Shown: positions 1-9,737, counted from the stretch's first letter. The stretch: 64,000 nt of DNA from Promicromonospora sukumoe 327MFSha3.1 (GCF_000385135.1 NZ_ARQM01000010.1:1674001-1738000); one strand, 5' to 3'. Notes: generated from the sequence alone by a model not told the origin. Program-made: numbers and translations.

Positions 1-1738
1 TGAGCAGCTCGTGCATCGTGAAGCGGCCAGGCGCCAGCTCGATCAGGAGGCTGGCGCGCTCCAGCTCGGCGATCGCGGCGCGGGCGCGCTGCTCGGTGAC
101 CGCGCCGAGGCTCGCGACGCCCGGGACCGTGAGGTGCGGGCCGGGGTGCAGGCCGAGCAGGCGGAACACCCTCGCGGCGTCGTCGCCCAGCGCGCGGTAG
201 GACCACGAGAAGACGGAACGGGCGGGCCGGTCGCCGTCGGCGGACAGGGCCGCGATCCGGGAGTCGTGCCGGTGCAGCTCGCGCACCACGGCCGCGAGCG
301 GCGCCCCGGGCCGTCCGACGGCGCGCTCCGCGACGATCACGTGCGCCAGCGGCAGGCCCCCGCACAGGGCGAGCAGCTCGTCGCCGGCGGCCGGTTCGGC
401 GGCGAGCCGGGCGGCGCCCAGGCGAGCGGCCAGCACGTCCTCGGCCTCGGACGGCGTCAGCGTGCCCAGCGCGAGGCGGGCCGCGCCCTCGACGGCGACG
501 AGCCCGCCGAGCCGGTTGCGGCTCGTGACGACGACGACGCAGCGCCGGCCGCCCGGGAGCAGCGGCCGCACCTGCTCGACGTCGCGCGCGTTGTCGAGCA
601 CCACCAGCATCCGGCGGTCGGCGAGCACCGAGCGGTACAGCGCGGTCTGGGCGTCGGCGTCGTCGGGGATACGGCCGGCCGGGATGCCGAGGGCGTCCAG
701 GAACGTGCGGACGGCGACCTCGGGGGCCAGCGGCGTGTTGGTCGGGAAGTAGCCGCGCAGGTTCACGTAGAGGGTGCCGTCGGGGAAGCGGTCGGCGGCG
801 CGGTGCGCCCACTGCAGCACGGTCGTCGTCTTGCCGATGCCGCCGGGGCCGTCCACGACGGCGATCCCGGGCGCGTCGTCGAGCAGCGCGTCCAGGGCGG
901 CGAGGGCGTCGTGGCGGCCGCGGAACGCGCCGTCCGGCGGGGGGAGCATGCGGGGCGCGGACGGCTGGGGCGGGTCCTCCGCGAGGAGGGCGCGGTGGAA
1001 GGCCTGGGCCTCGTCGCCGGGCTGGGCGCCGAGCTCGTCGCGGAGCGTGCGGTACAGGTCCTGGTAGGCGGCCAGGGCGTCGGCGCGGCGGCCGGTGCGG
1101 TCGAGGACGGCCATGAGCCGCACCCACAGGCTCTCGCGCAGGGGGTGGAGGCCGACGACCTCGCGCAGGCCGGCGGCCAGCTCGTCGAGGTCGGGGCTGT
1201 CGGGGTTCGTGGGGGCCTGGTGGGCCAGGGCGATGTCGGCGGCACGTTCGACGGTCCGGAGGGCGGTCTCCAGGAGACGCGGGCGGTCGTCGGCGATCAG
1301 CAGGTCGGAGTCGACGGCCTCGAAGGGGAAGCCTCTCCAGTGGCTCATTGCCTCGCGCAGGAGGTGGTACTCCGCGGCGGGTTCCTGGGCCTCGTTGCTC
1401 TGTGCGAGCGTCGTCTCGAAGCGGTGCAGGTCCACGGCCCCGGGCGGGACGTCGAGGGCGTAGCCGCCGGGGGTGGTACGGACGGCGGCGGCGCCCGTCG
1501 CGGTGCGTAGCCGGGTCACGAGCACCTGGATCGCCTTGCGGGTGTCGGCGGGACGGTCCGTGCCCCAGACCGCGGCGGCGATGCGCTCGGTGGACACGGG
1601 GTGCCCGACGTCGAGGGCGAGCACTGCCAGGAGGGTACGCAGGCGGGAGCTGAGGGGGAGGGGCGCGCCGTCAACCGTCACGACGAACGGGCCGAGCAGG
1701 CGCACCGACAACGTGCGGGTGTGCTCGGTGCCCGGCAT
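1..1738 (-). CDS. SARP/AfsR-family transcriptional regulator with NB-ARC ATPase domain (C-terminus beyond window)
   Basis: About 579 codons are present, open to the left edge, so the C-terminal (probably TPR) part is missing. The ATG at 1738 gives MPGTEHTRTLSVRLLGPF. Residues 10-95 form the OmpR-like winged helix of SARP proteins (SSRLRTLLAVLALD, then ERIAAAVWG). Residues 100-250 form the bacterial transcriptional activator domain. A Walker A loop, DGPGGIGKTT, lies near 290-300, followed by an NB-ARC ATPase region with VVVVTSRNRL. Such proteins are ATP-dependent activators of secondary metabolism or stress genes. No target cluster is visible here. Family call is secure; the regulon is unknown. 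Confidence 0.9.
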   Translation of the reverse strand, partial: MPGTEHTRTLSVRLLGPFVVTVDGAPLPLSSRLRTLLAVLALDVGHPVSTERIAAAVWGTDRPADTRKAIQVLVTRLRTATGAAAVRTTPGGYALDVPPGAVDLHRFETTLAQSNEAQEPAAEYHLLREAMSHWRGFPFEAVDSDLLIADDRPRLLETALRTVERAADIALAHQAPTNPDSPDLDELAAGLREVVGLHPLRESLWVRLMAVLDRTGRRADALAAYQDLYRTLRDELGAQPGDEAQAFHRALLAEDPPQPSAPRMLPPPDGAFRGRHDALAALDALLDDAPGIAVVDGPGGIGKTTTVLQWAHRAADRFPDGTLYVNLRGYFPTNTPLAPEVAVRTFLDALGIPAGRIPDDADAQTALYRSVLADRRMLVVLDNARDVEQVRPLLPGGRRCVVVVTSRNRLGGLVAVEGAARLALGTLTPSEAEDVLAARLGAARLAAEPAAGDELLALCGGLPLAHVIVAERAVGRPGAPLAAVVRELHRHDSRIAALSADGDRPARSVFSWSYRALGDDAARVFRLLGLHPGPHLTVPGVASLGAVTEQRARAAIAELERASLLIELAPGRFTMHELL

Positions 1739-2115
1739 GTTCGCTCCCTTGCGTTGTTTGGTCCTGCCCAGTATCGGGGGTCGGGGCGGGCTGGTTGTTC
1801 TGGGGCCGGTGCGGTGGAGGCCGGACCGGTGTGGCCGTGGGGGCTGGACACGGCCACCGAACGAGTCTCTGGGCGTCGCCGTCACGGGGGGCTGAGCGGC
1901 TGCTGGTGTCCCGAGCTGGCACAGGCGCTCGCGGCGTTGGTGATCCGCCGAGCTGCGTCCACCAGAGGTCGGCTCGCACTGATCGACCGCGTCCGGGCAC
2001 GGCTCCCGACGACGTGCTGCACGGTGGGGTGACTCGTCATGGGCGCGCGAACGGTTGCCGCCGGCCGAGCGCCGACGACGGCGGCGCGCCGTGCGGCGGG
2101 TGCCTGGCAGTGGAG
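1739..2115. other. Intergenic region, no gene recognised
   Basis: This 377-base stretch lies between the SARP start and the end of the DUF222-HNH gene. Open frames exist on both strands but have no recognisable motif and look like GC-rich chance frames. It should carry the SARP promoter; I see no convincing -10/-35 pair or hairpin. Confidence 0.4.
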
Positions 2116-4086
2116 TCAGCGGGGATGGGCCCACGACAAGTCGGCTCGGCGGAACGGGGCTGGTGCTCGACCTGCTGCCCGGCGCGGTGGTTGCTGTGCC
2201 GGGCGTGGTTGGCGAGGCGGTGGGCTCGGCCGGTAGGGGATCGCGCCGTGGGCGGGCGTGGTGTGGCAGCTGATCGAGTAGCGGCTGCGTGGTGTGCGTC
2301 CGGGTGCGGGGCCGGTCATGCCGACTGCGGGGGTCCAGGGTGGGGTCGCGGTGCGCTCGTGGGTTGGGGTGGCGTCCTGGCCGGGACCGGGCTCAGCGGT
2401 TGCCGACGTGTGCCCGTCGCCGGACGTGGTCGTGTCTCGGTCGGGGGCTGAGTTGATGTCGCGGCCCGTCTGACCGGTTCCCTGCGGGTCGGCGGGTGCC
2501 GCTCCGTCGGGTGCTGTCCCGTTCGGGTACGGGTCTGCGCCTCGGGCTGGCGTCGCGTCGGGGCCGGTTGTCGTGTCGCTGGTCCTGGACGGTGTCGGCG
2601 GTGTGGGCGCGACCGAGACATACGTGTGCCCGGTCGGGGTGATGGTCTCGACGGCGTGGAGGCCGTTGAGCTGGGTGGACTTCTGCGTCCAGCCCGGTGC
2701 TTGCTTGGCGTGATTGCAGCGGGCGCACAGGCCTTGGCCGTTGTCGAGGCTGGTCGGGCCGCCCTCGGCGTGTGGGGTGACGTGGTCGGTGTGCCGGATC
2801 GGGGCGTCGCACCAGGTGGTGGCGCAGATGCCCTGCTCCCTGGCCCGCAACAGCGCCGCCAGGCCCTGGGGGTGGAAACGGGACGTCGACGTCGTGGCCA
2901 GCAGCCGGCCGTGCGGGTTGACGTAGATCGACCGCAGCCACGCGGTGTCGGTGTCGATCGCGTGCGCGGCGAGGCTGCGGGCGACCGGGGCGGGGACGAC
3001 GCCCGCACCGGCGGGTGCACCCTCGACGACCACGGCTGGCTGGTTGCCGCTGGCGAGGAGGGTGTCGTCGGAGACGAGGAGGTTGATCGTGACCGGGACA
3101 TCGTTCGCGTGGCCGGGCTCGCGGGTGGTGACGCGTTCGATGAGGGTGTCGGCCATGATCTGCCCCACCCCACGCTCATCACCCGCGGCCTTCGCGGCGT
3201 CAGCGGACGCCTTGAGCTGGGCGTAGGCCTGCACACCCTGCGCCATCGGGACCAGCGCGGTGAGGTAGACCATCAGATCCGGGGCCGGGCGGATGGACAC
3301 GCGACGTTCGGTCACGGCGCGGGCGTTCCGCTTCACGCAGGCATGCACGTCCAGCTGGGCGGCGAGTTCCTTGATCCGGGCGATCAGCCGACGGGTGCTC
3401 ATCCGGGCCAGCTCGGCCAGGTGTGCGGGTCCGCAGATCTCCTCGTCGATCAGGGCACGGTGTTCCAGGGACAGGTGGGAGGTCTCCCGGGCCAGGAGGG
3501 TGGCGCGCCACTGGGACAGCACTCCGGCCTGGAGTGCAGCAAAGGTGTGGGGCATCTGGGTGACCCAGACCCGGGACGTGGAGACGAACCCGGCCCCGGC
3601 GTGCGGGCTGACCCGCAGCGCCGCGCCGACTTGGTTGGACACACCTCGCCCACGCCGCTCGGCCCGGATGCTCTGTCGGGCCTCGTCAGCCCGGGTTGCC
3701 TCGTCCAGCGCGACCGTCAGCCGCGCCTGGGTCGCGGTGATCGCGTTCTTCACCGATTCCAGCTCCCCGAGCAGATCCACCCACTCCGCCTGCACCGCAC
3801 GCGAGACATCAGCATCACCGGACCCGATGTCAGTGGCACCGGGCAAGATCATGCACGCGAGGGCCTCGCGAACCGCCCGCACGCTCGCTACGTCGACGGC
3901 CCCGTCGTGCGCGGACGCACCGGAGGCACCCGACGCGCCTGCAGGACCGGACCTCCCGGCACCGTCGGGCACCCCCGACCCGCCGGGCAGCACCGACCCA
4001 CCAGGCAGTCTCGGTCCGTTCTCGGGCAGCACCGATCGAGCAGGCTGCTTGCCTGCTCGTCCTGGTACCTCACCCGTTCGCGTCAT
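2116..4086 (-). CDS. DUF222 / HNH endonuclease domain protein (13E12-repeat type)
   Basis: 656 residues from the ATG at 4086; an in-frame extension to 4278 has no family similarity. The N-terminal 60 residues are Pro/Gly/Ala-rich with a repeated SGASGASGAS tract. A long helical DUF222 domain follows at about 70-400. The HNH site has the pattern C-x4-C, then HTDHVTPHAEGGPTSLDN, then LCARCNHAKQAPGW, in the order expected for an HNH nuclease. The last 180 residues are low-complexity Pro/Thr/Gly. The family is multicopy in actinobacterial genomes and its role is not established. A second copy lies at 53455-55350. No integrase or repeats flank it. Confidence 0.85.
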   Translation of the reverse strand: MTRTGEVPGRAGKQPARSVLPENGPRLPGGSVLPGGSGVPDGAGRSGPAGASGASGASAHDGAVDVASVRAVREALACMILPGATDIGSGDADVSRAVQAEWVDLLGELESVKNAITATQARLTVALDEATRADEARQSIRAERRGRGVSNQVGAALRVSPHAGAGFVSTSRVWVTQMPHTFAALQAGVLSQWRATLLARETSHLSLEHRALIDEEICGPAHLAELARMSTRRLIARIKELAAQLDVHACVKRNARAVTERRVSIRPAPDLMVYLTALVPMAQGVQAYAQLKASADAAKAAGDERGVGQIMADTLIERVTTREPGHANDVPVTINLLVSDDTLLASGNQPAVVVEGAPAGAGVVPAPVARSLAAHAIDTDTAWLRSIYVNPHGRLLATTSTSRFHPQGLAALLRAREQGICATTWCDAPIRHTDHVTPHAEGGPTSLDNGQGLCARCNHAKQAPGWTQKSTQLNGLHAVETITPTGHTYVSVAPTPPTPSRTSDTTTGPDATPARGADPYPNGTAPDGAAPADPQGTGQTGRDINSAPDRDTTTSGDGHTSATAEPGPGQDATPTHERTATPPWTPAVGMTGPAPGRTPRSRYSISCHTTPAHGAIPYRPSPPPRQPRPAQQPPRRAAGRAPAPFRRADLSWAHPR

Positions 4087-4453
4087 GCCATCAACATATG
4101 GCACACACGTACGCACCGCTCGTCGAGTCGACCCGATCCGCCAACAGCAGAATCCGACTACGCGCCCTGTGGACAAGCCCTGGAACTCAGCATCCCGTGC
4201 TCCGGTCAGGCGGCTCTCGGCGTTGACAATGCCACCCGATCGTTGCGGGGCAGAACCCCTGGAAGCGCCAAACCGCATCGCAGGGCGTAGCCGGGCCGGA
4301 CGAATCAGCTCAAGGCGACGCCGGGCGGCGTAGACCCGTGCCAGGAGGAGTCGGACCCGACAGAGCCGAGACCACGAAACCCGCCCCGACCGACCCGCGA
4401 CCTCACCCGTCCTGCGCCCTCACCTGACCTGCCACCTCACCTGACCTGCCACC
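4087..4453. other. Intergenic region with a 17-bp direct repeat
   Basis: Non-coding stretch of 367 bases between two minus-strand genes. The only structure I see is a perfect tandem duplication of CTGACCTGCCACCTCAC at 4424-4440 and 4441-4457, whose second copy reaches the stop codon of the phosphatase gene. The promoter of the DUF222 gene should lie near 4090-4150, where the sequence is locally less GC-rich (TCAACATATGGCACA). Confidence 0.4.
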
Positions 4454-5119
4454 TCACCCCACCCGCCGCCGCATCCTCACCCCGGCGAACCGGCCCCCGT
4501 CCACCGTCACCGTCGCCCCCTCCAGGTGGTGCAGCGGCCCGCCCCAGGCGGCGTGGTCGGCGTCGGGCATCGCTGCCACCAGCACCGGCTCGATCGAACC
4601 GCCCGACGAGACGATCAGCGCGGTCCCGCCCTCCGGAAGGCGATCGAGGATCCGCCGCCAGTGACCAAGGTGGTCGTGCGCGACCTCGTGCAGTCGACCG
4701 CCCCGGGCCAGCAGGCTCGCGTAGCGGACGAAGGGCTGGTCCCACGTCCACTGGTCGTGGTGTCCGACCTCGCCCTCGACGTAACCGGACGGCCAGGCGA
4801 CCTGCTCGTCCACGGCGAACCCCATCACGATCGCAGTCTCCAGGTGTCGCGGCAAGTCACCGACCGCCACACAGCCGATCCCGGCGGCACCCCCACCGGC
4901 CGTACTCGAACCGACCGCAGCCGAACCGACCGCAGCCGAACCGACCGCACCCGAACCGACCGCACCCGAACCGACCGCACCAAGACGAGCCGTCATCGAA
5001 TCCCCGAGCCCCCGCGCGAGTCGGACCCCCTCCGGGGACAGCGCGGAGCCCTTGCCACGGTCGGCACCCTTACGCGTCAGCGAGTGCCGGACGATCTCAA
5101 GTGTGCGCACGACAGCCAC
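4454..5119 (-). CDS. Histidine phosphatase family protein with pentapeptide-repeat insert
   Basis: 221 residues starting with GTG at 5119 (MAVVRTLEIVRHSLTRKG). The phosphoacceptor motif is RHS rather than the usual RHG. Other family marks are SPEGVRLARGLG, DLPRHLETAIVMG and ALIVSSGGSIEP. The most similar well-known group is phosphoglycerate-mutase-like phosphatases; the substrate cannot be deduced. Between the first helix and the strand before DLPRHLETA sits a run of five (G/A)AVGS units coded by 15-bp repeats (4906-4980). That run adds about 30 residues to what is normally a short loop. Confidence 0.75.
   Translation of the reverse strand: MAVVRTLEIVRHSLTRKGADRGKGSALSPEGVRLARGLGDSMTARLGAVGSGAVGSGAVGSAAVGSAAVGSSTAGGGAAGIGCVAVGDLPRHLETAIVMGFAVDEQVAWPSGYVEGEVGHHDQWTWDQPFVRYASLLARGGRLHEVAHDHLGHWRRILDRLPEGGTALIVSSGGSIEPVLVAAMPDADHAAWGGPLHHLEGATVTVDGGRFAGVRMRRRVG
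4906..4980. repeat. 15-bp coding minisatellite, 5 copies
   Basis: Five consecutive 15-bp units of the form CCGAACCGACCGCA(G/C), differing at one or two bases. On the minus strand they encode (G/A)AVGS pentapeptides inside the histidine phosphatase. Confidence 0.95.
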
Positions 5120-5161
5120 CCAACCACGACAGCCCCCCGACCACAGCCACCCCAGCCCGCC

Positions 5162-5764
5162 CTACAGCCAGTCGTGCTCCCGCGCGTACCGCGCCGCCTC
5201 GTGCCGCGTCCGGGTCTGCGTCTTCTGCATCGCGTTGGACAGGTAGTTGCGCACCGTGCCCTCCGCCAGGTGGAGCTGGGCCGCGATCTCGGCCACCGAG
5301 TAGCCCTTGCTGGTCACCCGCAGCACGTCCACCTCGCGCTCGGTCAGCGGGCAGTCGTCGATGACGGCGAGCGCCGAGACGTCCGGGTCGATCCACCGCT
5401 TGCCCTCGTGCAGGGCGGTGATGACCGTCGTGATGTGCGCCGGCTCCGCGGACTTGCTGACGAAGCCCTGCACGCCGAGCCGCAGCGCCTTGCGCAGCAC
5501 CCCCGGCCGGGCGTGCCGGGTGAGCATGAGGATCACCTGGTCCGGTTGTGCGGCCCGGATCTCGCCGACGGCGGCCAGGCCGTCCACCCCGGGCATCTCC
5601 AGGTCGATGACCAGGACGTCGGGCCGGTGCTCCAGCGTGGCCTCGACGGCGGCCGCGCCGTCCTCCGCCTCGGCCAGCACCTCGATGTCGCCCTCCAGGG
5701 GGAGCAGCGCGGCGAGCGCCTTGCGGAGCAGCGCCTCGTCGTCGGCCAGTACCACCGTGGTCAT
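5162..5764 (-). CDS. LuxR/NarL-family response regulator (DesR-like)
   Basis: 200 residues. The receiver domain (1-120) has the acidic pair DD at 8-9, phosphoacceptor Asp54 in VIDLEMPGVDG, and a Lys in GFVSKSAEP. The C-terminal HTH (about 138-195) has LTEREVDVLRVTSKGYSVAEIAAQLHLAEGTVRNYL. It is preceded by the sensor kinase gene with an ATGA overlap (the kinase stop shares bases with this ATG), so the two are translationally coupled. It should be phosphorylated by that kinase. The DesKR system of Bacillus controls a lipid desaturase, but none is next to this pair, so the regulon is open. Confidence 0.92.
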   Translation of the reverse strand: MTTVVLADDEALLRKALAALLPLEGDIEVLAEAEDGAAAVEATLEHRPDVLVIDLEMPGVDGLAAVGEIRAAQPDQVILMLTRHARPGVLRKALRLGVQGFVSKSAEPAHITTVITALHEGKRWIDPDVSALAVIDDCPLTEREVDVLRVTSKGYSVAEIAAQLHLAEGTVRNYLSNAMQKTQTRTRHEAARYAREHDWL

Positions 5765-6981
5765 CTGCTGCCCTCCAGAGCTGTGGCGGACGGCGCCGCC
5801 GTCCTACCGGTGATTGTCCCAGCGGCCCCGGCCCCGGCCCCGGCCCCGGCCCCGAGCCCGAGCCCGGCCCCAGCCCCGAACGACGCCGCCGTCCGGAACC
5901 GCCCCTCGCGCTGCTCCACGGTCAGCTCGCCCCCGTCCTCGGCGACGCGCTGTCGCAGGGCGGACAGCCCGCTGAGCTCGGGCGCCGGACCGGGCCGGGC
6001 GCCGTCGTTGACGATGTCGATGCCCGTCCCGGTCAGGGTGATCCGCACCCAGGTCGCCTGGGCGTGCCGCAGGATGTTGGTCGTCGTCTCGCGCAGCACC
6101 TGGCCCAGCAGCTCTGCGGTGCGAGGGTCGGCCTCGGCCGGGCGGTCCACGCGGACCGTGATGCCGGCGGCCTCGAACAGGTTCTTCGCGTTCTCCAGCT
6201 CGGCCGACAGGTTGAGCCGCCGCTGCGCGTGCGCCAGGTCCTTGGTCTGCGAGATCGTGTCGGCCACCAGGGCGTGGATCTCGCGCAGCTCCTCCTGCGC
6301 CCGGTCCGGGTCGCGGTGCACCAGCTTCCGGGCCAGCACGGTCTTGAGCTTGACGACGTGCAGGGTGTGGCCCTGGATGTCGTGCAGGTCGCCCGCGAAC
6401 CGGATGCGCTCCTGGGCGACGGCCAGCTCCGCCTCGCGCTCCCGCGTCTCCTTCATGAGGTCGAGGTACATCTGGTTGCCGTACAGCAGCGGCGTCGCCA
6501 CGACGAACACGCCCGTCGGGATCAGCACGAAGGCGAACAGGTCGCCGACGACGTCGGCCTGCGACACCAGCAGGCGGCTCGCGCCCGCGGCCGCGATGAA
6601 GGCCAGCAGCCCGAGCCCCGCGGCGATCCGGTGCCGCGGCAGCTGGGGTACCACGAGGGAGCCCACGACGCCGATGCCGTAGAACGCCGTGCTGCTGTCG
6701 GCCACCAGCGCCCCGAACAGCCACACCACCGCGCTGACGGCCAGGCAGGGCAGGGCGACCCGTGCGAGGTCGTCCGCCGTCCACCGCTCCATCGCGACGA
6801 TCGCGGCCAGCACTCCGACGACGAGGGCGGCCGTGCCCCACCAGGTCTGGTGGTCGACCAGCACCAGCACCACGCCCGCGAGCGCGATCGGCGGGACCTG
6901 CAGCACGAGGTTGAGCCGGCGCAGCCGGCCCTGGGACGCCTCGTTGTGCTCGGACAGCGCGGTCCGCCGGGTCCTCACCAC
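5761..6981 (-). CDS. Sensor histidine kinase of the HisKA_3 / DesK-like type
   Basis: 406 residues from the GTG at 6981 (or 6978). The open frame extends to 7203 but would run over the divergent S15 gene, so I prefer the internal start; no strong ribosome site decides it. Five or six hydrophobic segments fill residues 25-180. The HisKA_3 dimerisation motif FAGDLHDIQGHTLHVV carries His200. The ATPase domain has VLRETTTNILRHAQA and a DIVNDG loop. The C-terminus ends in a Gly/Ala tract (5821-5878) encoded by 6-bp repeats. Its partner regulator overlaps at 5764. Confidence 0.88.
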   Translation of the reverse strand: MVRTRRTALSEHNEASQGRLRRLNLVLQVPPIALAGVVLVLVDHQTWWGTAALVVGVLAAIVAMERWTADDLARVALPCLAVSAVVWLFGALVADSSTAFYGIGVVGSLVVPQLPRHRIAAGLGLLAFIAAAGASRLLVSQADVVGDLFAFVLIPTGVFVVATPLLYGNQMYLDLMKETREREAELAVAQERIRFAGDLHDIQGHTLHVVKLKTVLARKLVHRDPDRAQEELREIHALVADTISQTKDLAHAQRRLNLSAELENAKNLFEAAGITVRVDRPAEADPRTAELLGQVLRETTTNILRHAQATWVRITLTGTGIDIVNDGARPGPAPELSGLSALRQRVAEDGGELTVEQREGRFRTAASFGAGAGLGLGAGAGAGAGAAGTITGRTAAPSATALEGSR

Positions 6982-7193
6982 TCGGGGTCCATCGGCACTC
7001 CAGATCGGGTCGGGCAGCTCGGTCGGGCACGGCAGGTCGGGTCCAGTATTCGTCCCCGGCCGCGCCCCCACCAGTGACGCAGCGTCACGACCGGCCACGA
7101 CGAATGTCACGCCGGGCCGATGACGCCGTCGCACTGTCGGGCGGGTGAAATCCGGGATGTGATCTAGCCGTACCCGAGAACCTGGAGGAGCAC

Positions 7194-8927
7194 GTGAGAA
7201 CACGCGCCACGGTCACGACCGTCTCAGCCCTCGCCGCCGTCGCCCTGACGGGCGCGATCGCCGTCCCGGTCGCCACGGCGACGTCGGACGAGTCGCAGGG
7301 CGAGAGCAAGGCCGCCGTCGCCACCGCCGCCGACCCCGTCACGCACGAGGAGAACGACCGCGTCCCGGAGGGTGCCGCCTGGACCCAGCACTACTTCCCG
7401 TCCTCGTACGGGTCGGACGTCGAGCTGCACGCCGACGTCCTGCTGCCGGAGGGTCTGGAGAAGGGCGAGCAGGTGCCGGTGATCCTGTCGGCCGGCTCGT
7501 ACTTCGGGCACTCGGGCGAGATCTTCGACGAGGGGCACCCGCACACCGGCCCGTCGGACCGGTTCGGCGACCTGGTCGAGGGCATCGACCTGTTCGACCG
7601 CGGCTACGCGCTGGTCCTGGTGGACACCCGCGGCTACGGCGGCTCGACCGGCTGCATCGACTTCGCGGGACCGGGCGAGCAGGCCGACGTCGGCGCCGCG
7701 ATCGACTGGGCCGCCGACCAGTCGTGGTCGACCGGCTCGGTGGGCATGTACGGCAAGTCGTACGACGCCGTCACGGGCCTGATCGGCAACAACCTGGACC
7801 AGGACGCGCTCAAGGCCGTCGTGGCCCAGGAGCCCATCTGGGACATGTACGACCGGATCCGGTCGAACGGCATCCCGCGTCAGGAGGGCATCATCGCCCC
7901 GCAGACGTACAACACGATCGCGACGCTGCCGCAGCTGCCGGACGACGACGAGCGCTACCTGAAGAACTCGAGGTACGAGGAGACGCACCCCGAGTGCCTG
8001 GCGGCCAACACCGCCAACAGCCTCATCGCGAACCCCAGCACCGAGTACTGGAAGGACCGTGACCTGGCCGCCCACGCCGCCGGCACGGACACCCCGCTGT
8101 TCGTGACCCAGGGCTTCCTCGAGTGGAACACCCGGCCCGAGGGCATCCAGGAGTACCTCACCAACCACGAGGGCCCGCAGCGCGGCTGGCTGGGCCCGTG
8201 GGACCACGTGCGGGGCAACGACACCAACCCGGACGGCTCCCTGAAGATGGGGCGTGCGGGCTGGTTCGAGGAGATCGGCGCCTTCTACGACGAGCACCTC
8301 AAGGGCGTCGAGCCGACGACGGAGTCCCCGGCGTTCGCGATCCAGGACAACACCGGCGCCTGGCGCGGTGAGGACACCTGGCCCGTGGTCGACCGGACCG
8401 CGAAGGTACGCCTCGGCAACGGCTCCTACACGGACAACGGCGGCCCGGAGGAGGGCGGCGACCCGGCCGAGGCGAGCTTCTTCGCCTGGTCGGCCCCGGT
8501 GCGGCAGGACACCCGCGTCGTGGGTACCCCGAAGGTGGCGCTGAACGCCCGCGGCACCGGCAACGTGCTGGTCGAGCTGCACGACGTGGCCCCGGACGGC
8601 ACGGCCGTCCCGTTCGCCGAGCAGGCCGCGACCATCACCGACGGCAAGCTCTCGCTCGACCTCGAGTCGACGGACTGGACCCTGGCCGCGGGCCACCGGC
8701 TCGCCGTCGAGATCGGTTCCGTGCAGACCGGCACCTGGGTCGATACGCCGTCCGGTCAGGTCATCACGATCAGGAACGCCCGGCTGGAGCTGCCGCTGGA
8801 CGACCCGGCCGGCGACGCGCCCACCGAGGGTGAGCGCGCCACCTGGCTCGACACCTACCTGGTCGCCTACACGGCCGAGCTGACGCCGGGCAAGCCCGTG
8901 TTCACGGTGCCCGCGGCGCGCGGCTGA
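7194..8927 (+). CDS. Secreted CocE/NonD-type (S15) alpha/beta hydrolase
   Basis: 577 residues from GTG at 7194, with a clear ribosome site (GGAGGAG) at 7184-7190. A Sec signal peptide (ALAAVALTGAIAVPVATAT) covers residues 1-30. The hydrolase core has RGYGGSTGC and the nucleophile motif MYGKSYDAVTG with Ser189 (GxSYDA, where many relatives have GxSYDG). The C-terminal jelly-roll (X-Pro dipeptidyl-peptidase C-terminal domain) covers about 415-575. Family members are X-Pro dipeptidyl peptidases or acyl/ester hydrolases; here the substrate is unknown. It is transcribed divergently from the kinase pair. Confidence 0.88.
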   Translation: MRTRATVTTVSALAAVALTGAIAVPVATATSDESQGESKAAVATAADPVTHEENDRVPEGAAWTQHYFPSSYGSDVELHADVLLPEGLEKGEQVPVILSAGSYFGHSGEIFDEGHPHTGPSDRFGDLVEGIDLFDRGYALVLVDTRGYGGSTGCIDFAGPGEQADVGAAIDWAADQSWSTGSVGMYGKSYDAVTGLIGNNLDQDALKAVVAQEPIWDMYDRIRSNGIPRQEGIIAPQTYNTIATLPQLPDDDERYLKNSRYEETHPECLAANTANSLIANPSTEYWKDRDLAAHAAGTDTPLFVTQGFLEWNTRPEGIQEYLTNHEGPQRGWLGPWDHVRGNDTNPDGSLKMGRAGWFEEIGAFYDEHLKGVEPTTESPAFAIQDNTGAWRGEDTWPVVDRTAKVRLGNGSYTDNGGPEEGGDPAEASFFAWSAPVRQDTRVVGTPKVALNARGTGNVLVELHDVAPDGTAVPFAEQAATITDGKLSLDLESTDWTLAAGHRLAVEIGSVQTGTWVDTPSGQVITIRNARLELPLDDPAGDAPTEGERATWLDTYLVAYTAELTPGKPVFTVPAARG

Positions 8928-8930
8928 GGC

Positions 8931-9728
8931 TCAGTTGTCCCGGCGGCGCGTGTCGGTCGTCTCGGTCCGACGCGGCCGCCGGGTCAGCAGGGCGTCGTGC
9001 CCGCGGGGCCGCCCCACGGAGTGGACGGCGTCGAGGGCGCGGCGCAGCGCGGCCTGCGTGACGCCGGTCTTCTCGTTGTCGGCTCGCAGGGCCGCCATGA
9101 CCTGGTCGGCCGCCAGGCGCAGGGGTACGTCGGCCTTCAGCGCGACCTGCGTCAGGACGTCGGTCGCCACGTCCTCGTCCACGCCGCGCACCGCGACGAT
9201 GACGCCCTTGGCCTGCTCGATGGCGGCCTGGCTGACGAACGCGCGGTTCACGGCCCCGTCGGCGAGCCGGTCCAGGGCCTCCTTCTGGACGGGCGTCACG
9301 TCCACGACGTAGCCGACCAGCTCGGGGGAGCGGTCGAGCGCGCTGTGCGTGCCCTCGCCCGTGACGACGACGGAGCGGGTGCGGCCGTTGCGCGACACGA
9401 TCCGGTGCGCGCAGGCGAAGGGGCGGCCCAGCCGCAGGGCCTCGCCGGCGGCGCGGACCACGCGGCCGCGGTCGTCGGGGTGCTTGCGCGAGCGCAGCGC
9501 CTCGAGGCCCGGTTCCACCTCGTCCCGCTTCCAGCCGTGCATCGCGTACACCTCGTCGGACCACCACCACGTTCCCGAGGTGACCCCGACGCGGTAGGTG
9601 CCGACCACCAGGTTGGTGCCGAGTCCCAGCGTGCGCACGAGGTCCGCCGCCGAGAACCCGTGGGGGAGGGCGGGGGTGCCTCCGGCATCGCCCGCTGCGG
9701 TCGTTCGCGGCTTCTCGGTCAAAGGCAC
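8931..9728 (-). CDS. PAS-ANTAR domain RNA-binding antiterminator
   Basis: 265 residues from GTG at 9728. Residues 40-140 form a PAS fold (TSGTWWWSDEVYAMHGWKRDEV, then KHPDDRGRVV). Residues 155-215 form an ANTAR domain (AFVSQAAIEQAKGVIVAVRG, then LRLAADQVMAAL). ANTAR proteins bind paired hairpins in leader RNAs to prevent termination. The C-terminus is an Arg-rich tail. An ATG one frame off overlaps the GTG and opens a three-codon ORF (Met-Cys-Leu-stop). A hairpin reaches into its ribosome-binding site (see 9738-9757). Its 3' end is 4 bases from the S15 stop. Confidence 0.88.
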   Translation of the reverse strand: MPLTEKPRTTAAGDAGGTPALPHGFSAADLVRTLGLGTNLVVGTYRVGVTSGTWWWSDEVYAMHGWKRDEVEPGLEALRSRKHPDDRGRVVRAAGEALRLGRPFACAHRIVSRNGRTRSVVVTGEGTHSALDRSPELVGYVVDVTPVQKEALDRLADGAVNRAFVSQAAIEQAKGVIVAVRGVDEDVATDVLTQVALKADVPLRLAADQVMAALRADNEKTGVTQAALRRALDAVHSVGRPRGHDALLTRRPRRTETTDTRRRDN

Positions 9729-9737
9729 ATGAACCTC

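Noticed and set aside
11-1510. Long plus-strand open frame opposite the SARP gene
   Set aside because: It is the antisense shadow of a clear SARP protein, with no motif of its own; GC-rich DNA leaves such frames open.
2116-4086. DUF222-HNH gene as a homing or mobile element
   Set aside because: No intron, terminal repeat or target duplication is visible, and the second copy is too divergent for recent transposition.
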